Assembly: GCA_023014335.1 (NCBI GenBank)
Contig: JAECYW010000010.1
Span: 1,116,001-1,180,000, forward strand
Reading direction: 5' to 3'
Length of the DNA stretch: 64,000 bases
From: Galerina marginata
Lineage: Eukaryota > Basidiomycota > Agaricomycetes > Agaricales > Galerinaceae
Below, in pieces: positions 49,883 to 64,000 of this stretch. The notes beneath the pieces are model-generated. The model was not told the DNA's origin. It made no database searches and saw only the letters and a list, made by a program, of their open reading frames with translations. The first letter of the stretch is position 1, and each line of letters starts with the position of its first letter. Both the position numbers and the translations under genes were made by a program.

Positions 49883-51035
49883 AACACATACCGGTCCCTC
49901 CTATCACAATTTACTCCGTTGGTTTTAAGAAGAATATAATCTTATAACGAGCTAAGCATGACCTCGATCACTTTCCCATCCGCCAAGTTCTGCAGATGAG
50001 AACGTTTGACATAAGCTCGGATCACAAGCCGCGCAGCCGCGCTCCACAATCCCTTTCACCCGCCCCACTTCCAATATGCAGAAGCCGTACTGCCGAGCTC
50101 TACAACTATGCCGAGCTGCACCTGACATCCCCCCATCTTCTAGCACATTCGTGTTCTTTCTCACCTTCACCTACACCTACACCTCATTTTCAGATACGTT
50201 CATTATCGCCAACCACCGTTCATTATTACCAACTGTTCTTTGACCATCGGCGTTGTGCTGGGTTGGCGCTCAACGTCAATTATCTGAGTCAGATAAGAAT
50301 GCCCTCACATTGCCACGCCGCCGCGCTCTCTGCAGCGAATGACTGGCCTTTTAATTTAGAGTTTTAGAGTCATCAGTCCTGGGTAAAGAGTCCTCACTGA
50401 TAAGTACAACTTTAAGTCTGCATTTACGAGATGTTCGTCCAACAGAGCGCGGCGCAGCCGCAAACACTTGTTTACTTTATGCATATGATCCATGTCTTGA
50501 CGGTCGTTTTCGGCGAGGACCAGGACTTCCAATTCAAACACCAGACAGAGGGAGAGCCGGTCTACGGCGGAGATTGTTTGTTGTCTCTCACGAAAAGCGG
50601 TAGATATGGAAGGGTGCCAAAGCGGGTGTTCTTGGTACAGGTAGGCGTGGCACACAGTTGTCAGAATTGGCGCTGGTTCCATTCCTCTGTCCAACCGTCG
50701 AAATAAATGGTTCTTTCTCGGTCGAATGCCAGGGTTGTGCTGGACGCCGTGGTTATGGTGGGTTTGCGTCAATTCGAGTGTTCGACGGTGTCTTCAACAA
50801 AGGTTGAAGCGAAAAGCGATAAATGACATCGAGTTTGCTCCCGAACTGCCCTAATTAGGGAGATGCCGAAATGGAAAACTGGTTTCAACAGGAACAGTGA
50901 ACAATCAATTGACAACCCACAAAAACCCGACTCAACTCGACACACACTCCTTTGCCACCTTACTGTGATACCGTCCGAAAGCAGGCTTTCTTATATCCCT
51001 CCTTCACACATCCTTTCACAATAACTCTCTTCCAA

Positions 51036-53249
<2,214 letters not shown>

Positions 53250-53666
53250 TCGCCTATAATCTTTTTTTCATAATCTCATCCATCAGACTTGATTGACCGC
53301 ATTCTGTACTTCTGACACATATTTAATGTTTTCCATAGCTCCTTCGGATCTCCGCGCTCTCTTTGCTTTCCACAACCAGTACAACCTATGTAGTAGTGCC
53401 TCTGCTGTTTGGAGGTAATGACCACCACCGCTCAGCGTAATCGTTCCTTTGACTGTCGATATCTTTCTTAATATTTTGGTGGGTACCAGTATAGAGATAG
53501 GTTACATTATTAATTACATTAATGCCTTCTGTAACTTTCTTCAGGACTTGTTATACAGTCGCACCGACATCAACAAAAATAACAGAGGCAAATATTACGG
53601 ACTTTGTTGGGACTTTGTCCTTTGCAACTGCTCTGCACCTACTAAGACTCAAGTCTTGTATATCTA
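53250..53666. other. Spacer between kinase and MSH5
   Basis: 417 bp holding the 3' end of the kinase transcript and the MSH5 promoter. Nothing specific recognised. Confidence 0.45.
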
Positions 53667-56600
53667 ATGCAGAAACGAAAGCGTATACATCCTGTCCCTG
53701 AACCTCAAGAGGACTCTGAGTATTCTTCTAGTCCTTCTGCAAGGTCACAGAAAAAGAAAGTTCGCTGGGAAGGGAAACCAGTAGTAACCGCGACAGCGAC
53801 AAACATAGAAAGTTCGGACGAGGATGTCGAACCTTCTGAAAAGGCGAGTAGCATGGATCATTACCCGTCTTTTCGTTCAATCCCTCACCATGAAAATAAA
53901 CAGACATGCTTAGCAGCGATGTGCTCTCAGTATGCATTTTTTCATTCCTGCCATTTCAAATAGCATTTATCGCACACCACACTTTCTCAAGCGGCAAAGT
54001 TGGTTGTGCTTACTATGAGCCCATCAAGAGGATTCTCTATGTCATGGAAGACACGCAAGAAACGCTTCATTTTGATGTCATGCGAATGTGTAAGGACCTC
54101 GTTCTAAGCGAAGAAATGTCTTTCTATAACTATTCTCCAGTGTTGGAACAAGTCAATCCTGATGTTGTACTCACGAGTTCCAAGGCCGACGACAACTTTA
54201 TTGACACGCTTAATGACTACAGTACGCATCTAGGCTTTGAATCCACATATATGCGCGAAATTCACCAAGCCCTCAGTGGAAACGGCTGATGGCACATTCC
54301 AGATTCGTCCTTTCAAAGAATTTGTGTCGTCTAAAGGACGAGATCGACTCTTAGTGCTCAGCCGCTTTTCTAATCTCCCTCCAGACGATGATGACCTTCC
54401 CCCCTCATCCGAAGTCGATTCTAGCTCTTCGCGCCCCAATAACGCGTATGACTTCATGCAGTCGAGACGCGCAATTAGTGGTGATCCCACATTGATACGG
54501 TGGAATGCATCGATAAGATTAGCTAATTTCGCCTCCACGGAAACATCCCCACTCTGCGTCTGTACCCTCTGGTTCGCTTTTCCGCAGTAAGCTGACTTCG
54601 TTCTCAGATGGCTTCAGTCGGCGGACTCCTTGAACATATCGTGCGAGAGCGAGCCTTGAGTGATTTTGAGCATGACGAGGATCGGGGGCCTGGATATCAA
54701 AGATATTGAGATTCTTTGCCTGTATTATCCATGTTTTCTTGTTCATTGTTTGACATCACTTAGACGGTTTTTAGGGATCAAGCTATGCAGATTAATGCTG
54801 ATGCCTTATTGTAGGTCTTCAAATTTTAAGGAATTATCTATTGACTTTCCTCCTAGATCCCTTCAGATATTCGAAGATGAAAGCCACGCGTCTGTACACT
54901 CCGATAAAACCAAAGAAGGGTTGTCGTTATTCGGTACGTCCTCCACTCATCGTTTGCATAGAGATCATGAAGATATAAGCATCAGGTATCTTGAATAATA
55001 CGAAGACCACCCTAGGACGCTCTCTCTTGAGAACCTGGCTACTTCGTCCTTCCCTCTCCCTTTCAGAGATTAGATCACGACATGATGCGGTTGAATGTTT
55101 TATGCGGTCAGAAAATGTCGCAACAGCAAATATACTGCACAACCATCTTAAAGGCGTTAAAAACATCCCACGAATTATGTGCTTGATGAAGGACGGGAAG
55201 GCTAAGCTGACAGATTGGCAATGCCTCGTCAAGGTTTTTCTTCCTTTGGCTGGATAAATTTCTGTATTGATTTGGTTCCAGTTTACTTTTCATGCGACAA
55301 TGCTACGGGATTCCTTGTCCGAGTTGCATAAAGCGAGTAATGTTGATGTCGTAAAGAAAGCACGCCACATCCATGATTTTGTTGCTTTGATTTCTAATAG
55401 AAGCACTAGCTTATATCCGTTCTGGATATTGCAACATTCAAAGAAATCGGTATCAAAGTCAACGACATAGTTCGTAGCAGATTGCCACTTAATGTCTGTT
55501 GATGCTCAACTCTCTTAGATTGACTGGGAAGAGTCTTCCAATAACGAGAGAGTTTGCGTAAGGCCACATATTGACGAAGATCTCGACAATCGGAAACACG
55601 TCTACCACGGTATCGACTCCGTTTTGGTGCGTTCATCCCAAGCAGAAAGCTAGCATGTGACTTATTTTTTAACAGTCAACAGTCGCAGGAGCAAATTTCG
55701 CAGACTATTCCCCGGGACTTCACGAAGTCCCTGAATGTTGTGTACTTCCCCCAACTTGGTAAAGACTTAAATCTCGATAATTGGCCTCGCTTTTCTAAAT
55801 TCATCTTATGTAGGGTATCTTATCTGCGTCCCGATGTTGGAGGAATGGTGTACTGAGGCTGGTATTCAGCCTCTCGACGGTTGGACGTTCCAGGTAAGCT
55901 TGATTTGCAACACTAATGAATTTCGTTAAAGACTTTGTTCACAGTTTTCGTCAGAGTGCGTTTCGTCCATTACAAGTTGATTGAATGTTCTAACTTTACC
56001 AGTGCTAGCGTTTATTTTAAATCTCAAGAGATGCACGGTAAGGGGTTTATTGTATAGGCCAATCAATAGCCATATGCTAATTTATTTAACACGGCTGGTA
56101 GATTTAGACACACACATCGGTGACCTCCATTCCACCATTGTTGACAGAGAGCTGGAGATTGTTCAAGAGCTCCTGGAAGACGTACTCCTTTGCGATGAGG
56201 CAATAGGCGTTGCTTGTGATGTGTGTGCTGAACTTGACTGTCTTTTATCCTTTGCGGAGGCCTCGGGACTGTATGGATACCAGCGACCTGAAATGGTACA
56301 CGAGAATATCACTGAGATCATTCAGGGAAGGTATTTCATTACTCGTTTACTTTTCGACTGCTGTTGCTCATTCATAGGCATCCCCTGCATGAGCGCGTGG
56401 TTGACACATTTGTACCAAACGATGCTCGCCTTATAGGTGGGGCGGGTATTGGCGCCGTCGCCGAATATCCAGACGACAATGAACAATGGAATAGTGTTCT
56501 TCTTTGCACAGGCGCAAATGCATGCGGAAAGGTGCCTCCTCTTATCTAGCATATTTCATGCCTATTCATCAATGATCGCAGTACTTTTCAGAGCGTTTAT

Positions 56601-58019
56601 CTAAAGCAGGTGAGAAAGAGTATTGTCGAGTCTCTGGCCCAAAGTGAAGGTCTTGCCAGATTGCCGTCATACAAGTTATGGCTCAAGTACGTCATCTTCA
56701 GGCGCTGAGCATAGATGAATAGATTGACATGTAATCTTCAGGTTGGCTGGTGCGCCTTGTGCTAACTTGATAAATTTAAGCTTCTAATGCCTACCAGCTT
56801 TGTTCCTGCCGAATTCAGCGAGGTTGGGCGTCGTCAATAAGAGTCATTTTTCTTCTTCAAGCGTTCCTGACACGTTTTTCATTGACACATTACGATCATT
56901 ACCAGTCTTCACCCGCGTATCTACGCGGGAATCCGTCTCAAAAGTGATTACGAACTTACCTGCTTGCGAGCGCGTGGCACTCTGGGCTCCAACACCAGTG
57001 CACCTGCTGTTTTCCATTGGACGATCGTTATTGACCTCTTGGCCTCATTTTTCAGGTTCAGTCAGGCTTTTATGATCGACTTGGCCCAGGTTTCGCTTGC
57101 TCTCCGTAATTGCACAGCTCGGTCCTTGGTGCTGCTCGATGAATTTGGGAAAGGGACACTCTCATCAGGCTCGTCAAATTCTCTTTAGCTCCTAGGTTAC
57201 TACATCATCCTCGCTCCATTGTCACTCTGCCTACGCACTTCCCTACTGTGCTCGTCACATTCTGGAGCCCTAAGTCGCTTACATATGCTCTGCTGAACAG
57301 ACGGCGCCGGTCTCTTCTGTGGTGTCCTTCGCCATCTCCTTCATCCGAGGTCACAACTGCCCAAAGGTTCTTGTGGCAACCCATTTTCACGACGTTTTCA
57401 ATGAAGAACTCCTCGACCCCGAGGGCATCCCAGTGTCATTCCGCCATATGCAGGTCTTGTTCACGTCGAGCACCGGTGCGATTGTGGAGTCCACTCCTCT
57501 TGATCATTCTACTCCTGCTGCTAGTCCTTCGCCTTCTGCCGATTTTCGTAACAATGCTGTAAACATTGGACCTACAGAGAAGATTACCTATTTATATCGG
57601 TCAGCGAGAATTAGGAATGTCGAGTCTAATCTTGATTTGACCTGAGTCGAGTCTCTAGGGTTGCAGAGGGACTTTCACTTGATTCACACGCCGCTAAATG
57701 TGCAGAAATTTTTGGTATACCAACACGCATCGTCGAACGAGCACATTATGTCACGTCAGTATCTCAGATTAATTCAAATTCCCCTCTAAGCAACTCAAGT
57801 GGCTGGGATAGGAATCTCTTGTCTTCCCACAGGCTGAACCTTCTTTTGGACGAAAAAATGACTGACGCTGACCGGTCAGAACTCGAAAACGCAGAAGCTG
57901 TGTGCCGTCGCTTTCTGTCCTGGAACCTTCAAGCCGAGGGTGATATTCATGAAGGACAGGTAAAAAAGAAGCTTAGAGAGGTATTAGGAATGGCTGATAT
58001 TGAATGCTCCGACACCTAG
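53667..58019 (+). CDS. msh5: MutS homologue MSH5
   Basis: Meiosis-specific MutS-family ATPase; with MSH4 it forms the MutS-gamma clamp that stabilises crossover intermediates. ATG 53667 gives a charged N-terminus (MQKRKRIHPVPEPQEDSE). It is followed by VGCAYYEPIKRILYVMEDTQ, typical of MSH5's early domain, and FQIRPFKEF...RLLVLSRF. Lever and clamp segments include FMRSENVATANILHNHLKGV and KNIPRIM. The ATPase has Walker A TGANACGK (near 56510-56530, split by an intron directly after GK), then MIDLAQVSLALRNCTARSLV and Walker B LLDEFGKGT. The C-terminal helix-turn-helix part (MTDADRSELENAEAVCRRFL) ends ADIECSDT with TAG 58017-58019. More than 15 introns. Several conserved ATPase pieces (57,170-57,480) are in different frames without adequate introns. 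Confidence 0.87.
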
Positions 58020-58109
58020 CAATTCATATGATTACAGTGTACAATGTTATTCTTTCTACACATTATCTGTAGGATATCCGATTCCACTGCAAGGAGGACA
58101 TGATGACGT

Positions 58110-59728
58110 TCAAGCAAAACCAGTTTTTCCTGGAACGACACCAAAAGCAGGTCCTCCTTTACCAAACATCCTTCTCAAGTCTTCCACAAGCTCTTGGGGT
58201 TTTTCATGCGCCTGCGAAATGACCGCCGCTTTCGTGCTCTGATTCAAATACAAGACTTGGTGACTTCATCCATCTGAAGCATATGATTAGCGTCTCTGAC
58301 TGAATCACGAAATTGAAAAGGGGAACTACCTCCTAGGAAGGGAGACGAGCTCCTTGGGAAAGTAGGAATGCCCAATTGGAATCGTTGTCGGATTTGGTTT
58401 GGAGAAGAATCCTGGGCTGGCCTTGGTCATTTCAAAATATATACGCAGTGAGGCTGTAGGACCGGCTCGAGAAAACCAATAGATGGAAATCCAAGTGAGG
58501 ACTGTAGAAACACCGCAGATGCATCATTGTTTAGTTACCGGAAGGCTTTGAATAACAGTATGAAAAAAAAAACCCCACCCTCATCGTCTTCCCAAGGGTA
58601 GTTGTCAGTCCAAGTGACGAGTTTTTCGTAAATCCAAGCGAGCAACCCAATTGGGGAATCCGCCAAACTGTATCCGAGGGTTTGTGGATGAGTCGACTGT
58701 TGTTGGAAATATCCACTAGATTTTTCTCGGTACCAGGCCGTTCGTTTCAGACCTTCCTGCTCCTTTGGACTGTAGCTAAACAGAAGGTGAGAGAGCAGGA
58801 GGAGAGGACGCTGGATAGGGTGGGGAGGGGGCGCTCTGAATGAAATAGATGCATGAGTGCCAAACTAAAGTCCGAGCAAAGGTTACGTTCTGACATAGGT
58901 AAGTTTGTGTGCCAGGCTTTGCTATGCTTTTTCCCGTATAATTGAGCTATAGTCTTGGTGATCTGCCCGTGGAAATGTTAAAATCTAGTTCTTTGGAAAC
59001 AGTGTTGAAACAAACCGCATGTCCCCAGTCTCCTCCTTGAGTGACTGTTAAGAGGAAGTCAAAAGAAAGCTCAGGCTAATTCGTAGATTTACTGACCATA
59101 TTCGTCGTACCCCAACGCGAGCATTAATTTATTACCAACCTACATAGGGATCGTTGGAGGAGTTCTCAGAAGAACCCGTGAAATGTCATATACCTCTGCA
59201 TATTGGGTAAGTTCGAATCCCTTTTTCTTAGGCGCTTCGGAGAAACCATAACCAGGCAAGCTGAAGGCAACAACATGAAAGCTAGGGTGTTCAGGAGAGG
59301 CTTCTACTAGCAGAGGAAGTATCTTGCGTACTTCCAAGAAACTGCCTGGCCCTATCCATGCTATAGGTTAGTGGCTGGCGCATTGCTCAGAAGAAAGGTT
59401 TCGACTTACAGCCATGAACGAACAGCAAGGGAATGGCATCCACGGTGTCGCTCTTCTGATGGACGTAGTGCACATTCAGTACTCCGTGTCCCTCAACCTC
59501 AATGTCACGAGTGAATTGAGGCAGCTCCTCGTTGATTTGTGCCTCTTGCTTCCGCCAGTCATAACCGTCTCTCCATCGTGCAAGCAGGCGACGGACATCG
59601 GCTAATGGAACGCCATAGTCCCAACCCGCATCATCCAACTCGTCCGGGAGAGTAGTCAAAGCTAACTTTTGCTGGAGGAGGTCGATGCTTGCTTCAGGGA
59701 TTGCAATCTTGAAAGGAGTTTCTGCCAT
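58110..59728 (-). CDS. Epoxide hydrolase, EHN-domain type
   Basis: Alpha/beta-hydrolase that opens epoxides to diols, of the group with an N-terminal EHN domain (microsomal/juvenile-hormone-type). ATG 59728 gives [36 protein letters not shown] and [20 protein letters not shown], the EHN domain. [21 protein letters not shown] carries the oxyanion HG motif, then [19 protein letters not shown]. The C-terminal part has [13 protein letters not shown] and the catalytic His in GGHFA, ending [11 protein letters not shown] with TGA 58112-58110. The nucleophile elbow lies in the intron-rich middle and was not traced. A one-base break near 58210 and another near 58565 interrupt the last exons. Tail-to-tail with MSH5, 90 bp apart. 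Confidence 0.85.
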
Positions 59729-60273
59729 GGTGGGGGTGGTAAGGGTATGGGGGACGCAGAAGCGCTGTCATATTCGCTCACGCAGCTATTTGAAGGAAAC
59801 CTGAATCACGGGTGAAAAACCTGGGAGAAGTATGGCGATGACACAAACTATTGGCATAATGACGGTGCTACTAGTAATGCCGCATGTCAACATATACGCA
59901 GTTGCCCAGGATTGTGGCTGAGAGTCGGCGAGAGAGCCATCTGCAAGGAAGAAAGACGACGAGCTTGGTGTTTGTAATCAGTGTGAAAGATCAGAAATCA
60001 TAAAGAAGTGTGGAGTTTAAATTTCAATCTAAGCAAAATCTAAGTCGAAGACTCGAAGCGGTTTGCGACCACAGTTGGTAATGAACGGGTAAATTAATTA
60101 TGCGCTAGTAAGTATATAGCGCACGGAAACTACTGTACAAGCACAAAAGTACATAAAGGTGGATTACACGGCCTAGCATAAGCTGGACAAAAACCTCTGT
60201 AATACTAATGTCCATAATGTGGTCCGTTAAGCCATGTCCATGAAGTCATGCAGACCAGTCTACTCCAGTCTAC
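59729..60273. other. Gene-free spacer
   Basis: Holds the promoter of the epoxide hydrolase and the 3' flank of the copper radical oxidase. The 62-codon frame reaching into it from 60234 is mostly antisense to the oxidase tail. Nothing else recognised. Confidence 0.45.
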
Positions 60274-62796
60274 TCAAAATCCGTACTGCTGGCCCCCGTT
60301 CCTCGGCACAACTTGCATGTGAGCAGTACCAGGATTGCTCGCATACGGGTCCACGTCCGTATCGAAGCCCGTCTCTCTTCCATAGCCGCCCTGCCCTGGG
60401 ACTCTGTCGGTATAGGGGTTAAAGTTTTGGGTGCTCCACGCCGCACTGTGGTTGCTTAATTGTAGAGGGATGAAAGCACTCGAGTCCGAGCTTCTCATCG
60501 CGCGTGGTCCAGGTCCACCCGCTGTCGTACTTCCAAATCCGCCTGTCCCTGCTCCCATTGGGTAGGCACTAGATCTAGTCAAGCGTGCTGGCGGCTCGTC
60601 TTCGGCGAGCTATGCAGGTGCCAATAACAGGCAATAACGGCAACGACTACAGCAAAACTTCCAGCAGCCACGCCAATTATCAACCCCAGATTGGGTTTAG
60701 GCTTCGTTGTGTTCCCAGTGACACCTGAGTTCGAGCCAGAACCGGTGGCAGCATCCAGGCGAACGCTAGGAGGCAGAACACTGGCAGCTGCTATAGGTTG
60801 TGTACCAATTTGACCGTTTCCAACGATCAGATAGGTTCCATTACTAGGAATACCGTGGATGTTGACGAATAAAAATGCGGGTCCAGGTTGGAAGAGGTTG
60901 GGGTTCGGGGGAACCTGACCAACGTGCAATGTGATGGAACCGTCCTTGTTGACGGTGTAAGTATTGTTAAGCTGAAGATGGCGTTGGCCCATGTTCATGG
61001 CGTGTGTTGTGAAGCCGCCGCGCATGATTACTACTGTGGTAGCATCGGCGGCATCGTTCGCCGATCCGGAGTAGGAAGCAGGAGGGACAGTGATATCAAA
61101 GGGATCGCCACCATACGACAGCGTTGTCGGTATACCTGTGGGTGTTGGTCGCGTGGATGCCGAGAAGTAAGGAGGGTAGAATATTTCTGCCTTATATTGT
61201 GTCGGGAAGAGTGCTGTTTTATTGACATCTAAATTAGGATTGGAACCTGCTATAAGGACAGAGGCGTCTGGGAGAAGTATGGCGGAAGAATGGTACAAGC
61301 GAGCGATATTGGAAGCAGAAATATCCTGGTTTGACCAACGGCTTCCCGCAGGCGCGTTGGGGTCGTATATCGCTGGTGTACCGACGGGATCCGATGCGAG
61401 GGATTCGCCAAATGGCATTTGCGCCGGAAGGGTTGTGAGTGTTCCATTGTTCGAATATCCGGCTGTTCCTTTTCGACCGCCGTTAACGACGAGGAGTTTC
61501 CCGTCCGGAAGGATAATGAATTGCCCCATTGTGCGGCTTTCCAGCATATTATCATCCTGTACATATGCTGGAGAGGACCCATCTTGAGGCTCAGGCGTTA
61601 TGCGTTGACAATCCTGGGATGCTGGGATGTTGAAAGTGTCAGCGAAGGGGAACCGATAGTCGCCATATTGAAATTCTGTCATGGCTGAACCTCCGCAAAA
61701 TAGGACAGTAGGTGTGTAGTTGTTTGCGGGGGTCAGAGGCAGCATGGCAGTAGCGCCTGACGCTGGATAAACACGAGCAACACCATTAGGCATGTCTGGC
61801 AGAGGAGTTTCTACATTGGCGTTGTAGTCCCACAGGACTGCCATGTCAAGTTGAAAAATGTCAGCTCAATTTTTCAGTCATGAGAGAAACTACAAAGATT
61901 CTCACCCGTCGACAAATTGGCCTGAACAAACATTTTCCCCGATGGCATCAAGAAGGTATGGGCGTAGGCATTGAGTCCAGAGGTCTTGAGCAAGAACTGG
62001 AAGGTCTGGGGTGCGCTAGTCCGCGGTGGATAGTACTCATAAGTGTATTCTGCTCCAAGGTTTGTTGACGGGTCACCGACAGGGTAATTACGATTGACGT
62101 ATCCTCCGTTAACAAATCCGCCAATGATGACCACATTCCCATCGCCCGTAGCCTCTGCTGCAGAGTACCATCGACTTTTCTGCATAGAAAGAATGGTGGG
62201 TTCGTCAAACCACTGGCATTGTGGGGAGGCGAAGTTGTCTGAATCCTTGCAAGGATTTAAGACCCGCATTGCTCGCGTTCCGTCAAAGTCCTGGTATGTG
62301 GAGTCCCATGCAGCCGAAAACCCGCCAGGATTCAGTTGTGAACCAAAGCCATTTGGTCCGGCGGCACCGTTGCCACCAAAAGTTACATATGAACCATTCG
62401 GTAGATGCATGCCCGAGGAGCAGAATGTATTTGTCCTCACATCCATAACAGTTGACTGATGAGAGTCGAAATCCCTTTGAAATGTTATCAAAACTGTAAT
62501 ATTTTTAAAACTCTGATAGACGTACCATACAGCACCCCAAGCTGGATGTCCAGCTATTTGAGCGTCGTTGTTTTGAGCTTTGTCCAAAAAGTAAACCTTT
62601 TTGTCGTTGCCAACGAACATCTGCGTGCAAAGGTCAGTAAGTGCACATGAGAGTACTTGCAATACACGGGAAAATACGGTAATACCATCATGGCACTTAT
62701 TAAAGTATTTCCTCCATCTGCAAATGAACCAGCAGTTGCTGCGAATACAGGAAACGGAGCGAAGCAGAGAGCCAGAAGAGAAAGTGGGATTTGCAT
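60274..62796 (-). CDS. Membrane-anchored copper radical oxidase (AA5_1-like)
   Basis: Oxidises aldehydes or alcohols with release of H2O2, glyoxal-oxidase-like. ATG 62796 opens a signal peptide (MQIPLSLLALCFAPFPVFA). Kelch-type blades carry the active site. NTFCSSGMHLPNGS has the Cys of the Tyr-Cys cofactor, and SRWYSAAEATGDGNVVIIGG the cross-linked Tyr. NIARLYHSSAILLPD has the axial Tyr and first His ligand, and GGFTTHAMNMGQRHLQL the second His. After an Ig-like C-domain come a Gly/Ser/Thr-rich stalk, a transmembrane helix (LGLIIGVAAGSFAVVVAVIA) and a Gly/Pro-rich cytoplasmic tail of about 110 residues ending GGQQYGF (stop 60276-60274). Only about four introns. The tail is joined to the helix by a one-base frame break near 60600-60615. 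Confidence 0.9.
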
Positions 62797-64000
62797 CCTG
62801 GGGAGGATGGCGGTCGTCTATAATGGAGACGGGGAGAGAGGCGTGTTGAAGAGAGAAGACAAGGAGCAGGACTGATGAATGCCACCTGCCCTCCCCTCCG
62901 GCATAATATTGACATGTTAGAAGGGGATGGGAAGGGAAGGGCCAAAAAGACCGTGTCGTGGGTGAGATGCATCAGGAGGCATCTGACATCACTACCATCA
63001 GCGTGGGTCTGCCTCATGGGCTTATTTATGTCGTTTGGAGTGACGCTAATTATAGATCAATAGACCCAACGCAATGAGGCAAAATGCGGCTGGCGACTCT
63101 TCTGAGGATATTACTCTTGAATGTACAAGCTGGCTACGGACAAGCTCGAATCAACGATTCTTGTTTCTCCGAAAGCAAAGCGAGTTCGAGTCGACATTAC
63201 CACGCCCGAAGCACTAAACAACGGTATCGCGGACGATTTTCCCGGTCGAAAAGTCCTGCCCAAGGCAAAGCATGCATTTTCATGTTGATATAGATGCACG
63301 GATGTCAGGTGTTGGGATAAATCACAAGTCGATTGGTGGTAAGCGTACGATTATGAAGTAAGGCGCGCTCAACTTGGAAGGTGGTCGCCGGCTGTGTGTA
63401 TGTATCCAGAACGGATCGATGTGTCTGAAAACGGAGAGCGTCGCGGATTTAAATCCGGACATTGCTCTAAGATATAGGTGAGCGATTCGACCGTAATTCA
63501 GATAACCTAAACGTATCATGACGAACAACTGGGATGTCGGTATGCAGAACCCTCTGCGGGTCACTTGGAAGTTCGATGAGGTTCTTGATTGAAGTTGTAA
63601 GTCGCGTTGAAGGTGGGTTGTGTCTTTGTGGCATCCTATCGGTTTCGAGTATGCCAAATGTACAGGGCTATTTCACAGTCTTCGGATTCTAAATTGTATG
63701 CGGCACGAGCTTTCTTCTGGTCGAGGTGCGCCACTAGCTGCAGAGTAGTAGGCCAAGTTTCTCCCAACACTCCTGTTCGTTGGTATCAACTTTTCCAACA
63801 GTGTTCAAGCGTAAATGTTGCCACTGAGTTTGTCATGAGATGGTACCAAGACATCGGACGAGTTGGTAGTAAAGGAAGTTGGAGACCGTGAAGGCGGAAG
63901 AATTCCAGCAAAAGGACGACACAGTGACACAACTTGCGGACGGTTGACCTTCCAAAAGGTGCTATTGACAAGAGATTTGCTATGTCTTGCTCAATTGCAT
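62797..64000. other. Right edge, no confident gene
   Basis: Upstream flank of the copper radical oxidase. ORFs at 63322-63657 (-), 63607-63891 (+) and 63786-63971 (-) overlap each other and show no domain. One small plus-strand frame is listed separately. Confidence 0.4.
63074..63288 (+). CDS. Possible small ORF, unknown
   Basis: ATG 63074 gives MRQNAAGDSSEDITL. Two bases out of frame, ATG 63121 starts a 55-residue frame (MYKLATDKLESTILVSPKAK, then RVRVDITTPEALNNGIADDF) ending with TGA 63286-63288. The composition looks protein-like and the two pieces could be one short protein broken by an indel. No family recognised; weak call. Confidence 0.25.

Larger units (their letters stand above)
47265..51035. 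other. Long gene-poor spacer
   Basis: 3.8 kb between the ABC transporter start and the Ypk1-like start. It holds two unclassified minus-strand ORFs (separate entries), a hairpin cluster at 48367-48429, and a pyrimidine-rich stretch with CACCTACACCTACACCT near 50165-50185. Overlapping ORFs at 50356-50772 (-) and 50431-50706 (+) have no domain I recognise. The right end is the kinase promoter and leader. Confidence 0.45.

Noticed and set aside
50356..50772. Overlapping ORFs on both strands (138 and 91 codons)
   Set aside because: No domain, no splice context, and neither strand is favoured; probably kinase upstream sequence.
59205..59222. tRNA T-arm-like GTTCGAATCCC
   Set aside because: It lies inside an epoxide hydrolase exon and encodes part of that protein (FELTQYAE region); no cloverleaf around it.

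Overview
The window is nuclear DNA from a filamentous basidiomycete, most likely a mushroom-forming Agaricomycete. Three things point there. Genes are densely packed on both strands and cut by many short introns of about 45-70 bp with GT..AG ends. The housekeeping proteins are clearly fungal. The set of secreted enzymes (a GH131 protein with a fungal CBM1 module, an SGNH esterase and a copper radical oxidase) is typical of plant-biomass degraders. I see no bacterial operons, prophage, CRISPR array or recognisable transposase.

Layout, left to right. 0.5-8.6 kb: an alpha-arrestin-like gene (+), a multi-pass membrane protein (+), a UPF0739/DUF4504-like gene (-) and a second alpha-arrestin-like gene (-). 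9.3-17.5 kb: a large coiled-coil Tpr/Mlp nuclear-basket protein (-) that diverges from the ribosomal protein uS10 gene (+), followed by a small basic protein gene (+). 18.4-22.3 kb: a single-pass membrane protein (-) diverging from the branched-chain 2-oxoacid dehydrogenase E1-alpha gene (+). 23.0-28.4 kb: Nop12-like RNA-binding protein (-), ZIP9-like zinc transporter (-), V-ATPase proteolipid subunit (+) and a ZCCHC10-like zinc-knuckle protein (-). 28.6-33.7 kb: an OSCA/Csc1 mechanosensitive channel (+). 34.0-38.8 kb: GH131-CBM1 (+), a membrane-anchored Cu/Zn superoxide dismutase (-) and an SGNH/GDSL esterase (+). 39.2-47.3 kb: a VAP/Scs2 tail-anchored protein (-) and a full-length ABCB transporter (-). 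47.3-51.0 kb: a gene-poor gap with unclassified ORFs and a cluster of short hairpins. 51.0-59.7 kb: Ypk1-type AGC kinase (+), meiotic MSH5 (+) and an epoxide hydrolase (-). 60.3-62.8 kb: a membrane-anchored copper radical oxidase (-).

Most neighbours are unrelated housekeeping genes. Two blocks look functionally coherent: the two arrestins flanking a membrane protein at the left end, and the group of an extracellular polysaccharide-active enzyme, an H2O2-producing SOD and an esterase at 34-39 kb. The membrane-anchored copper oxidase lies 21 kb further on.

A strong window-wide signal is that many conserved genes are interrupted by single-base reading-frame breaks that no intron explains, often in short homopolymers. 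The simplest explanation is base-level indel error in the assembly, so exon-by-exon protein models from this sequence will be broken in places. No wholly novel system can be claimed. The best leads are the membrane-tethered redox enzymes, the arrestin block and the unexplained hairpin cluster and direct repeats.
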